20,785 nt of DNA, from NCBI GenBank assembly GCA_002320455.1, contig DCKU01000128.1:1-20785 (forward strand), read 5' to 3'. Positions 7,831 through 15,045 of the stretch are shown here, in pieces. Position 1 is the first letter of the stretch; each line of letters starts with the position of its first letter. The notes beneath the pieces were generated by a model, which was not told the origin of the DNA, ran no database searches, and saw only the letters and a list, made by a program, of their open reading frames with translations. A program made the translations under genes and the position numbers. Source of the DNA: Salinisphaera sp. UBA1666. Its GTDB lineage: Bacteria > Pseudomonadota > Gammaproteobacteria > Nevskiales > Salinisphaeraceae.

Positions 7831-9777
7831 TCACGCACTCTTGGCTAGACGCACGCCGGTTTTCTTCAAGTGCACCAGCAGCAGCGAAATCGCCGCCGGC
7901 GTCATGCTGGGAATACGCGCGGCCTGGCCGATATGGGTCGGGCGCACCTCGGCCAGCTTGGCGCGTAGTTCATTGGATAGCCCGGTGACCGCACCGTAGT
8001 CCAGATCCGCCGGCAACGGCGTGGCCTCGTGGGCTGCAGCGCGGTCGATCTCTTCACGCTGGCGGGCGATATAGCCGGCATATTTGGCCTGAATCTCGAC
8101 CTGTTCGCCCACGGCGATGGCCTGCTCGGAGGCTAGGTCGCCGGTCTCGGCGTAGCCAATGGCGGCCACACGGGCCAGTGCGGCATGGGTCACGCCCGGG
8201 CGCTTGAGCAGGTCGGCCACGCTCTGGGCGGCCGTCAACGGCTGGCCCAGCAGGCCCGCCCCGTGATCGGCGCCCAGATCATCGGGCTTGACGACGATAG
8301 CGCTCAAGCGTGCCTGCTCGGCCTCTACCGCCGCCTGCTTGGCCGTGAACGCCGTCCAGCGGGCATCATCCACCAGGCCCATCTCGCGCCCGATTGGCGT
8401 CAGGCGGGCATCGGCGTTGTCCTCGCGCAGCAATAGCCGATGCTCGGCGCGGGAGGTAAACATGCGATAGGGCTCGATGGTGCCGCGGGTGACCAGATCA
8501 TCGACCAGCACGCCCAGATAGGCTTCGTCACGGCGCGGGCACCAGGCCGGCTCGCCGCGGGTCGCTCGCGCGGCATTGATGCCAGCCAGCAAGCCCTGGG
8601 CCGCGGCTTCTTCATAGCCGGTGGTGCCATTGATCTGGCCGGCGAAATACAGCCCGCCGATCGCCTGTGTTTCCAGCGAATGATTCAGCGCCCTGGGATC
8701 GAAATAATCATATTCGATGGCATAGCCCGGGCGCGTGATATGGGCGTTTTCAAAGCCTTCGATCGAGCGCACCAACGCCAGCTGGGTTTCGAACGACAGG
8801 CTGGTGGAAATCCCGTTGGGATACACCTCATTAGAGTTCAGCCCTTCCGGCTCGATGAAGATCTGGTGGCTGTCCTTGTCGGCAAAGCGTACGATCTTGT
8901 CTTCGATGGACGGGCAATAACGCGGCCCGGCCGAGTCGATGGCCCCGGAATAGATCGCCGATTCGTGCAGCCGGCCCCGGATCAGCTCGTGGGTCTTGGC
9001 GTTGGTATAGGTGATGTGACAAGGCCGCTGCTCGGGGTGCTCGGCGCGTGTGCCCACAAACGAAAACACCGGCGCCGGGTCATCACCCGGCTGTTCGGCC
9101 AGGCGCGAGTAATCAATGGAGCGGGCATCAATACGCGGCGGCGTGCCGGTCTTGAGCCGGCCCACCGGTAGATCCAGCGCCCGCAGGCGCTCGGCCAGGG
9201 CGTTCGACGGGCTGTCGCCGGCGCGCCCGCCGCCAAAGCGTTTCTCGCCGATATGGATGGTGCCGCCCAAGAACGTGCCCACCGTGAGCACCACGGCACG
9301 CGCGGCAAACGACAGCCCCATGCCGGTGACCACGCCGGCCACATGCCCATCCTCGACGATCAGGTCCGCCACGCTCTGCTGAAACAGCGAAAGATTGGGC
9401 TCGGCCTCGACCATGGATCGAACCGCGGCCTTGTACAGCGCACGATCGGCCTGGGCACGGGTGGCTCGCACGGCCGGGCCCTTGCGGGCGTTGAGCGTGC
9501 GGAACTGGATCCCGCCGCGATCGGCCGCGCGGCCCATCACCCCGCCCAGGGCGTCGATTTCCTTGACCAGATGGCCCTTGCCGATGCCGCCAATGGCCGG
9601 GTTGCAGGACATCTGCCCGATGGTCTCGATGTTATCCGTGAGCAGCAGCGTGCGGGCGCCGGCGCGGGCAGCCGCGGTGGCACTTTCAGTGCCGGCATGG
9701 CCGCCGCCCACGACGATGACGTCGAAGACATCGGGCGCCGCGTCGGCCGCTCGGCCGGGCTGATCGTTGGAGGACAT
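7831..9777 (-). CDS. mnmG: tRNA uridine-5-carboxymethylaminomethyl(34) synthesis enzyme MnmG
   Basis: A 648-residue FAD enzyme which, with MnmE, installs the (carboxymethyl)aminomethyl group on wobble U34 of certain tRNAs in the cytoplasm. The FAD-binding Rossmann motif VVGGGHAGTESA is at 22-33, followed by MSCNPAIGGIGKGHLV (56-71) and the GIDA signature GPRYCPSIEDKIVRF. The C-terminal MnmE/tRNA-binding part is complete, ending near LLVHLKKTGVRLAKSA. The length suits the family (E. coli about 630). The ATG at 9777 has GGAG 8 nt upstream and gives a conventional N-terminus; the frame stays open upstream to 10047 but that part is unrelated and overlaps the next gene. It is not followed by rsmG and parAB, its frequent partners in proteobacteria; the opp operon follows instead. 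Confidence 0.97.
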   Translation of the reverse strand: MSSNDQPGRAADAAPDVFDVIVVGGGHAGTESATAAARAGARTLLLTDNIETIGQMSCNPAIGGIGKGHLVKEIDALGGVMGRAADRGGIQFRTLNARKGPAVRATRAQADRALYKAAVRSMVEAEPNLSLFQQSVADLIVEDGHVAGVVTGMGLSFAARAVVLTVGTFLGGTIHIGEKRFGGGRAGDSPSNALAERLRALDLPVGRLKTGTPPRIDARSIDYSRLAEQPGDDPAPVFSFVGTRAEHPEQRPCHITYTNAKTHELIRGRLHESAIYSGAIDSAGPRYCPSIEDKIVRFADKDSHQIFIEPEGLNSNEVYPNGISTSLSFETQLALVRSIEGFENAHITRPGYAIEYDYFDPRALNHSLETQAIGGLYFAGQINGTTGYEEAAAQGLLAGINAARATRGEPAWCPRRDEAYLGVLVDDLVTRGTIEPYRMFTSRAEHRLLLREDNADARLTPIGREMGLVDDARWTAFTAKQAAVEAEQARLSAIVVKPDDLGADHGAGLLGQPLTAAQSVADLLKRPGVTHAALARVAAIGYAETGDLASEQAIAVGEQVEIQAKYAGYIARQREEIDRAAAHEATPLPADLDYGAVTGLSNELRAKLAEVRPTHIGQAARIPSMTPAAISLLLVHLKKTGVRLAKSA

Positions 9778-9790
9778 AGACCTATCTCCG

Positions 9791-9807
9791 GCGTCGCCGT
9801 GCGACGC
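9791..9807 (-). repeat. GC-rich hairpin in the mnmG leader
   Basis: GCGTCG (9791-9796) and CGACGC (9802-9807) form a perfect 6-bp stem with a 5-nt loop. On the mnmG transcript the stem ends just before the GGAG ribosome site, so it could affect initiation or mark a processing site. Seen directly; function inferred. Confidence 0.4.
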
Positions 9808-9863
9808 TAGACTGAAATCGAGTCGGCAGGCCGATATCGGTGGCCACGATCGGCGCTGCGCGG

Positions 9864-9880
9864 GGCGGTATGATAACGCC
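9864..9880. promoter_or_regulatory. Operator-like inverted repeat upstream of mnmG, overlapping a possible -10
   Basis: GGCGGTATGATAACGCC is a 17-bp dyad: half-sites GGCG-x-TAT and ATA-x-CGCC around a central G, with one mismatched pair. Read on the minus strand, TATCAT (9870-9875, 5 of 6 match to a -10) lies inside it. No good -35 is visible, with only TTCGGT near 9893-9898. The mnmG leader from here would be about 85 nt. Confidence 0.3.
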
Positions 9881-9922
9881 TGCGCGCGCGAGACCGAAAA
9901 TACGGCCGGTCGACCGCCGTCG

Positions 9923-11305
9923 TCACAGGCCGGGCGCTGCGGCCTGGAGCTGCTCGACCACCGAGCGCCACTCCGGCCTCGGCCGGCCGTTGATGAACAG
10001 CCGCCCATCGGCCAGCCGAGCCCGGCTTGTGACATGGCCGGGCGCATCGCGCTGGATCAACGCCCGCTCGGCGAGCGTTTCAAGCCTCTGGTCGAGCTCG
10101 CGCTCGGTTGCAGTCGGCGGCCCCAGGCGAGCCGCCAGCCGACGCAGCCAGCCCGTGGTCAGACCCACCCGCGCCTGCGCATTCAACGCGGACAATACAT
10201 CCACGGCGTTGATCGGCCCGTCGAGGTCCGGGGGCCCTCGCAGGACCAGCCGGGCGTCCACCTGCTCGTCGTCCTCACCGACCAGCGATGCCTCGACGTC
10301 CAGCCGCGCATCGGCCAGGGCCGGGGCGATTGTCTCTGCATAAAAGCCGGATCGGTTCAAGGCGCCGCCGGCCAGACCGCCACGTGCTCGCCAGCCGGCT
10401 GCGCTCTTGAATATCGCCGTCAGCCCTTGTCGATTACCGCTCGCCCGAGCCGCCAGCCGTGCTGTCTGGTTGTCCGGCAATAACACCGCGCCGGCGTCTA
10501 GCGTCAGCTGGTAACGCGCCGGCGCAAGCTCGGTGAATGAAGTCGCCAGATCGCGCACCCGCGTGGCCTGCCCGCGCCCGTCGTCCATGACGAGTTGGCT
10601 GAGCGCCAGCGTGGCGGCGGCGTCGCCCATCGACCCGTGGGCCGACAGCCCACGCAGGCCCAGCCGCCCGGCCACGGCGTCTTGGCGCGCCAATCGCGGC
10701 ACATCGAGCGTCCAGCGGGCCCGGCGCATGCTGGCCACGTCAAACGCCAGTGTTGCCCGGCTTTGCGCGCCGATCAGACGCCCGGTCGCGTTCGGCTCGC
10801 CGGCGCGGCGGATATCGCTAGCAAACGCCGGCATCACGGCAGACCCCTCTCCCCGGCCGAGCAGATTTATCGAGGCTGCAAGCCGGGCCGGCGGCAGCTC
10901 GGCCAATACCGGACCGCCCGGCGACGGGTCGAAAGAAAGACGGCCGTCGAATCCGGCCAGACCGGCGGTCAAGTGATCTCCCGTCGCCCAGAGCGGCCCA
11001 TGATTGACGTGCCCGGCCAGCATTGCGCCGCTACAGTGCCGGTCACAGCCGGCCGCCACCAGACGGGCCTGTAATTCACTGCCACGGATACCACGGACCA
11101 GCCGCCAGTCGTCCACGCGCAGGCCCGCGCGGTCGGCCGCCTGTTCGAGTGCAACGCGTAGCCGCGGCGCAAGCTGCTGGCCCACGAGCCAGGATGCGCC
11201 GCCGAACAAGACCGCGACCGCTAGCCCGCCGAGCAGCGCGGTGCGCAGTAAGGTCCAGCGCAGCGGGCGTGGCGATTCAGCGCCGACGGGTCTCGTATCG
11301 TTCAT
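9923..11305 (-). CDS. YdgA/DUF945 family envelope protein
   Basis: A 460-residue protein with one N-terminal membrane helix (about 21-41) and a large, probably periplasmic remainder. Two features suit the YdgA/DUF945 family: the HVNHGP motif (99-104), and the C-terminal ADGRLFING strand (432-440), the usual 'dGxLxxNG' ending. Cys87 and Cys91 are three residues apart and could form a disulfide. The ATG at 11305 is chosen because it directly precedes a short basic segment and the anchor; the frame continues to 11464, but that extension overlaps the divergent phosphorylase gene. No strong ribosome site is visible. It is followed by mnmG on the same strand after 145 nt. The biochemical role of this family is unknown; E. 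coli YdgA is an inner-membrane protein. The family call is moderately sure. Confidence 0.65.
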   Translation of the reverse strand: MNDTRPVGAESPRPLRWTLLRTALLGGLAVAVLFGGASWLVGQQLAPRLRVALEQAADRAGLRVDDWRLVRGIRGSELQARLVAAGCDRHCSGAMLAGHVNHGPLWATGDHLTAGLAGFDGRLSFDPSPGGPVLAELPPARLAASINLLGRGEGSAVMPAFASDIRRAGEPNATGRLIGAQSRATLAFDVASMRRARWTLDVPRLARQDAVAGRLGLRGLSAHGSMGDAAATLALSQLVMDDGRGQATRVRDLATSFTELAPARYQLTLDAGAVLLPDNQTARLAARASGNRQGLTAIFKSAAGWRARGGLAGGALNRSGFYAETIAPALADARLDVEASLVGEDDEQVDARLVLRGPPDLDGPINAVDVLSALNAQARVGLTTGWLRRLAARLGPPTATERELDQRLETLAERALIQRDAPGHVTSRARLADGRLFINGRPRPEWRSVVEQLQAAAPGL

Positions 11306-11420
11306 GTCCGGCACGCCCAGGAAAGCAGATAATCCGGCGCACCTGGTATGACTCTTGTTTGTTGTTTCGACGTCATGGCCCATCCCGAACCGGGAACGCT
11401 GGTAACAGGATAGAACACGC
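11306..11420. promoter_or_regulatory. Divergent control region with an inverted repeat
   Basis: This 115-bp gap separates the start of the DUF945-type gene (minus) from the phosphorylase gene (plus). It must hold promoters for both, but I see no convincing -35/-10 pair. A perfect dyad with 5-bp arms, TCCCG-aac-CGGGA (11383-11395), lies about 25 nt before the phosphorylase ATG and could be an operator. AGGA at 11406-11409 is the likely, slightly distant ribosome site. Confidence 0.35.
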
Positions 11421-13130
11421 ATGAGCCAAGTTGTTTCGACCCCACCGTCGCTGGCGGCCCTCACCGAGTGGCTGGTGCCGCTCTACGGCGAGGCTGCAGC
11501 ACAGGCCTGTATCCAGGCCGCCGAGGACGCGGCCCGACGCCATAGCCTGCCGCGACGCGTCGATCTGGCCGTGGATGCCTCGTTGAACCTGATGATCACC
11601 TATCCCGATATCGTCCAGCACCCGGGCGAGGCGCCGCTGGCCACGCTGCAGCGCTTCATCGATACATATCTGGCCGATGCCGTCTCGGCGGTGCATATCC
11701 TGCCCTTCTACCCGGCCAGCTCCGACGGCGGCTTTTCGGTCATGGACTATCGCACGGTGGCCCCGGACTACGGCGACTGGGACGATATCGCCCGGCTGGC
11801 CGACGATATGCCGCTGATGTTCGATCTGATCCTCAATCACGCCTCGCGGCGCGGGCTCTGGTTTGCCCACTATCTGGCCGATGCCGATCCGGGGCGCGAT
11901 TACTTTATCGAGATGGACCCGACCACCGACCTGCGTTCGGTGATCCGGCCGCGGGCCACGCCGCTTCTGACAGAAGTCGCCACCGCCCGCGGCCCAAAAC
12001 ATCTGTGGGCTACGTTTTCCGACGACCAGATCGATCTGGATTTCACGAACCCGCAGGTCTTAAGCGAGTTCATCGACATTATCCTCGAGTACGTGGCGCG
12101 GGGGGCCGCACTCGTGCGCCTGGACGCGGTGGGCTTTCTCTGGAAAGAACTGGGCACCTCGTGTATCCACCGGCCCGAGACGCATCGCATCATTAAATTC
12201 CTGCGGGCGCTGATCGATCGCTATGCCCCGGGGGCGCTGCTGATCACCGAGACCAACGTCCCACATGCCGAGAACATCTCGTATCTGACCGACGGTGACG
12301 AAGCCCACGTCGCCTACCAGTTCGTCCTGCCGCCGCTGATCGCCCATACCCTGCTAACCGGCGATGCCCGCCGGCTATCGACCTGGGCCGCCAGCCTGCC
12401 GGCCTTGCCGGCCGGCTGTCATTTCCTGAACTTTACGGCCAGCCATGACGGTATCGGCGTGCGTTCGGTCGAATCCATCCTGGACGAAGACGAACTTGAT
12501 GCACTGGTGGCCACCACCCGTGCCCGAGGCGGGTTCGTGTCCACCCGCGCCATGAGCGACGGCAGCACGCGCCCCTACGAGCTCAACATCAGCTATTACG
12601 ATCTGATGGCCGAGCCCGCCACGCGCGGCAGCACGGCGCATATCGAGCGCTTCATCGTCAGCCAGGCCATCACCCTGGCGCTGGCGGGTATCCCCGCGCT
12701 GTATTTCCACAGCCTGATGGCCACGCCGAACGATCTGCACGGCGTAGAAGCCACGGGCATCAGCCGGGCGATCAACCGCCGCCGCTACGACGCCGCCGAG
12801 CTGGGTCGTACGCTCGAGCACGACACACCGGCCGCGACCGTACTGGCGCGCCTGAAACAGCTACTGGCCCTACGCGCCAAACAGCCGGCGTTTCATCCTG
12901 ATGCCGCCCAGACGATCATCGACGTCGGCCCTGGTGTTTTTGCCGTTCAGCGTCGGGCCGAGGCCCAGACACTACTGGCGCTGCACAACGTCACTGACGA
13001 ACCCATCACCATCGCCGCTGCTGGACTGCTCGACCAAGCTCATCGTCGAAACATTCTTGACGACAGTCCGCTCGAGGCCGGACAGGACATCACTCTGGCC
13101 GCGTATGAGGTGGCCTGGATCAGCGATTGA
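11421..13130 (+). CDS. Glucosylglycerate phosphorylase (GH13 subfamily 18, sucrose-phosphorylase-like)
   Basis: A 569-residue cytoplasmic GH13_18 enzyme. The family phosphorolyses alpha-glucosides to alpha-glucose-1-phosphate; the branch like E. coli YcjM and the Meiothermus enzyme uses glucosylglycerate and releases glycerate. Visible landmarks: VHILPFYPASSDGGFSVMDY (91-110), FDLILNHAS (134-142), the nucleophile D235 in VRLDAVGF, WKELGTSC (241-248), the acid/base E277 in TETNVPH, DGDEAHVAYQF (291-301) and the transition-state Asp343 in ASHDG. TETNVPH and GDEAH are what I would expect of the glucosylglycerate group rather than true sucrose phosphorylases. The neighbouring gpgS and gpgP make exactly this substrate, which strongly favours the assignment. 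It converges on them, so synthesis and breakdown are separately transcribed. Substrate specificity is inferred from family and context. Confidence 0.88.
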   Translation: MSQVVSTPPSLAALTEWLVPLYGEAAAQACIQAAEDAARRHSLPRRVDLAVDASLNLMITYPDIVQHPGEAPLATLQRFIDTYLADAVSAVHILPFYPASSDGGFSVMDYRTVAPDYGDWDDIARLADDMPLMFDLILNHASRRGLWFAHYLADADPGRDYFIEMDPTTDLRSVIRPRATPLLTEVATARGPKHLWATFSDDQIDLDFTNPQVLSEFIDIILEYVARGAALVRLDAVGFLWKELGTSCIHRPETHRIIKFLRALIDRYAPGALLITETNVPHAENISYLTDGDEAHVAYQFVLPPLIAHTLLTGDARRLSTWAASLPALPAGCHFLNFTASHDGIGVRSVESILDEDELDALVATTRARGGFVSTRAMSDGSTRPYELNISYYDLMAEPATRGSTAHIERFIVSQAITLALAGIPALYFHSLMATPNDLHGVEATGISRAINRRRYDAAELGRTLEHDTPAATVLARLKQLLALRAKQPAFHPDAAQTIIDVGPGVFAVQRRAEAQTLLALHNVTDEPITIAAAGLLDQAHRRNILDDSPLEAGQDITLAAYEVAWISD

Positions 13131-13142
13131 GCAACGCGGACG

Positions 13143-13163
13143 CGGTGGTGAGTCCCCCCACCG
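13143..13163 (+). terminator. Possible terminator hairpin after the phosphorylase gene
   Basis: CGGTGG (13143-13148) pairs with CCACCG (13158-13163) across a 9-nt loop, 12 nt after the stop codon. There is no T-run afterwards, so it is not a classical intrinsic terminator. Confidence 0.3.
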
Positions 13164-13247
13164 AGGCTTGGCAGCACGACCAGCGCAGGGCTCGCCGGCC
13201 GATACCCTGATTAAGGCACCCGGCCAGAACGCGATCTAGATGACTTT

Positions 13248-13270
13248 GCGGGCGGGCATACGCCGCCCGC
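13248..13270. terminator. GC hairpin between convergent genes, possible bidirectional terminator
   Basis: GCGGGCGG (13248-13255) and CCGCCCGC (13263-13270) form a perfect 8-bp GC stem with a 7-nt loop, 12 nt from the ivy stop and in the 152-nt convergent gap. Position and symmetry suggest it ends both the phosphorylase and ivy transcripts. No U-tract follows on either strand apart from TTT at 13245-13247, so termination efficiency is uncertain. Confidence 0.45.
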
Positions 13271-13282
13271 CGACCCGAGCGC

Positions 13283-13744
13283 CTAGCGGAACAGATACGC
13301 GCCCAAGAATCGGCGCGCGTCGCGGCCGGGCTCGCCCAGCCAGGTAATCGTCGACTTGTTCGGCCCCAGCCCCTGATCACCGGCGTTGACGGCCAGCGCG
13401 CCGACGGCCTCACCCTGCTTGGCATTGTTGGCCGGCAGCAGTACCACCAGGTTCTGACTGGCGCAGTCGTGCGGCTTGCAGCTTGTGAGCACCGCATAGT
13501 CGGTGTTGCCAAACGAGACTTCGGTCACCGGCGTCTGGGTGCCGCCGTCGGCGATCCAGCCATGCGCGCCGGTCACCGGCTTGACCACGGCTTGATAGCG
13601 CTTGGCGAGCTCGGGTTTTTGCTTCAACAGATCGCGCGGGTAGACGGTATCACCGTCGCTCTGGGCCGCCAGCGCGCTGGTGGCAAACAGACAGGCGACG
13701 AGCGCGGCAGGCGCGAGATGAGCGATAGAACGGGTAAGACGCAT
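13283..13744 (-). CDS. ivy: Inhibitor of vertebrate lysozyme (Ivy family), periplasmic
   Basis: A 153-residue exported protein that blocks C-type lysozyme and protects peptidoglycan in the periplasm. A Sec signal peptide (1-26) ends with the ATSALA|A cleavage site. The key family feature, the disulfide-closed loop CKPHDC (89-94) whose His enters the lysozyme active site, is intact. Also typical are YPRDLLKQKPELAKRY (35-50) and ITWLGEPGRDARRFLGAYL near the end. The ATG at 13744 starts the signal peptide; the open frame continues upstream into gpgS and is not used. It lies 40 nt downstream of gpgS on the same strand, so it could be a third gene of the gpg operon or be driven by a promoter in that gap. 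Confidence 0.93.
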   Translation of the reverse strand: MRLTRSIAHLAPAALVACLFATSALAAQSDGDTVYPRDLLKQKPELAKRYQAVVKPVTGAHGWIADGGTQTPVTEVSFGNTDYAVLTSCKPHDCASQNLVVLLPANNAKQGEAVGALAVNAGDQGLGPNKSTITWLGEPGRDARRFLGAYLFR

Positions 13745-13772
13745 GACAGGCTCTTTAAAAAATCGGGTGACC

Positions 13773-13778
13773 AGTATA
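13773..13778 (-). promoter_or_regulatory. Possible -10 element of an ivy promoter
   Basis: On the minus strand TATACT (5 of 6 match to TATAAT) lies in the gpgS-ivy gap, about 28 nt before the ivy ATG. The -35 region would fall in the end of gpgS and is poor (about CTGTAA at 16-nt spacing). A T6 stretch at 13757-13762 (coding strand sense) follows a weak GGCC/GGTC stem and could partly terminate gpgS transcripts. Confidence 0.3.
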
Positions 13779-13784
13779 GGCCGA

Positions 13785-15017
13785 TCAGTGTTTGTTACAG
13801 ACGCGCTCGCGTCGGTCGCCCTCGACGGCTTCGTAGAAATCGTCCAAGAGATTCGGACAGGCCGAGCGCACCCGGTTCCAGGTCGGCATGAACGGCACTT
13901 CCATGGGATTGGCCAGATAGTCGTCACCGGCCTTGATCACCGACTCGACGAAGACTTCCACGGTATTTTCTTCACGATGGCGATCCAGCGAGAGGCCGTT
14001 GATCTGGGCATCGAAATAAAAGCGTTCGACCGCGTCCAGTGCGTTTCGTAGATACACCGCCTTGATGGTGCGAATAGTCTCCGGCGTTAGCGTGACGCCG
14101 TAGGTGGCCAGCTTGCGATAGAGCGCCTTGGCGATGTCCAGGCTCATCTTGGCCAGGCCGGTATTGGCCTCGTGGCTGGCCACGTCCTGATGCTTGTGAT
14201 CGTAGTGATCGGCGATATCGACCTGACAACAGGCATTCCCCCCGTAGGTGCGGTGCACTTCGGCCAGAATGCCTACTTCCAACCCCCAGTCGCTCGGGAT
14301 ACGGATCGACTCGGCCACCGAGTCGCTCATGGCGCACTCGCCGGACAGCGGGTAGCGAAAGCTGTCCATGAAATCCAGATAGTCCATATGCCCCACGACC
14401 GTATCGAGCGCGCGGATCAAGGGGGTGACGAACAGCCGCACCACGCGCCCGTTGATATGACCATCGGCCACGCGGGCGTAGTAGCCCTTGGAAAACTTGA
14501 AGGCGAAGTTGGGGTGCACCATCGGATAAAACAGCCGCGCCAGCATGTCGCGGCTGTAGGTGGTGATATCACAGTCGTGCATGGCCATCACGCGGCCACG
14601 CCCGCTGGCCAGGAAATATCCCATGCAGTTCCAGACGTTGGCGCCCTTGCCGGGTCGAGTGGGTGCCAAGCGCTCGGCTTTCAAACGCTCCAATATAGCC
14701 TGGATGCGCGGCCCGTCGTTCCAGACCAGCCGGTGCCGGGGCGCCAGTGGCGCGAAGAACTCATAGGCGCGGTCGTATTGCGCAGCACTCGCCCCGTCGA
14801 GCCCGATGATGATCTCGGACAGGTAGGTGACCTGCGACAGCTCTTCGACGATACGCGGCAGCGCGTCGCCTTCGAGCTCGGAATACAGACACGGCAGGAT
14901 CAACGACATCGGCCGGCGCCGTGAATACTGTGCGAGCTCGGCCTCGAGCGCGTCTATCGGTCGCTCGGCCAGCCGGTGCAGCGTCGTGATATTGCCGTTT
15001 TGATAGAAATCCGCCAT
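13785..15017 (-). CDS. gpgS: Glucosyl-3-phosphoglycerate synthase (GT81)
   Basis: A 410-residue cytoplasmic glycosyltransferase that joins glucose from a nucleotide sugar to 3-phosphoglycerate, the first step of glucosylglycerate synthesis. The GT-A fold opens with LILPCLYSELEGDALPRIVE (39-58), typical of GT81. The phosphate/nucleotide-binding PGKGANVWN is at 122-130 and the metal-binding DCDI is at 148-151. The mid-region SGECAMSDSVAESIRIPSDW and the HYDHKHQ stretch are also family-like. It ends CNKH. The ATG at 15017 has GGGGGA 6 nt upstream; the longer frame to 15086 overlaps the end of gpgP and is not needed. It follows gpgP by 28 nt, an operon supplying synthase plus phosphatase. A mannosyl-transferring GT55 MpgS is the alternative annotation, but the motifs are GT81. 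Confidence 0.9.
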   Translation of the reverse strand: MADFYQNGNITTLHRLAERPIDALEAELAQYSRRRPMSLILPCLYSELEGDALPRIVEELSQVTYLSEIIIGLDGASAAQYDRAYEFFAPLAPRHRLVWNDGPRIQAILERLKAERLAPTRPGKGANVWNCMGYFLASGRGRVMAMHDCDITTYSRDMLARLFYPMVHPNFAFKFSKGYYARVADGHINGRVVRLFVTPLIRALDTVVGHMDYLDFMDSFRYPLSGECAMSDSVAESIRIPSDWGLEVGILAEVHRTYGGNACCQVDIADHYDHKHQDVASHEANTGLAKMSLDIAKALYRKLATYGVTLTPETIRTIKAVYLRNALDAVERFYFDAQINGLSLDRHREENTVEVFVESVIKAGDDYLANPMEVPFMPTWNRVRSACPNLLDDFYEAVEGDRRERVCNKH

Positions 15018-15045
15018 GTCTGATCCCCCGTCCCCCGATTGGCGT

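Noticed and set aside
9778..10047. 90-residue N-terminal extension of MnmG
   Set aside because: It overlaps the DUF945-type gene, has no family similarity, and the ATG at 9777 has a good ribosome site and the usual N-terminus.
11421..13130. Sucrose phosphorylase as the product name
   Set aside because: The fold is shared, but the TETNVPH and GDEAH segments and the gpgS-gpgP neighbours favour glucosylglycerate as substrate.
13785..15017. Mannosyl-3-phosphoglycerate synthase (GT55)
   Set aside because: The N-terminal and DCDI motifs look like GT81 glucosyl enzymes; the mannosyl name would come only from the generic phosphatase annotation.
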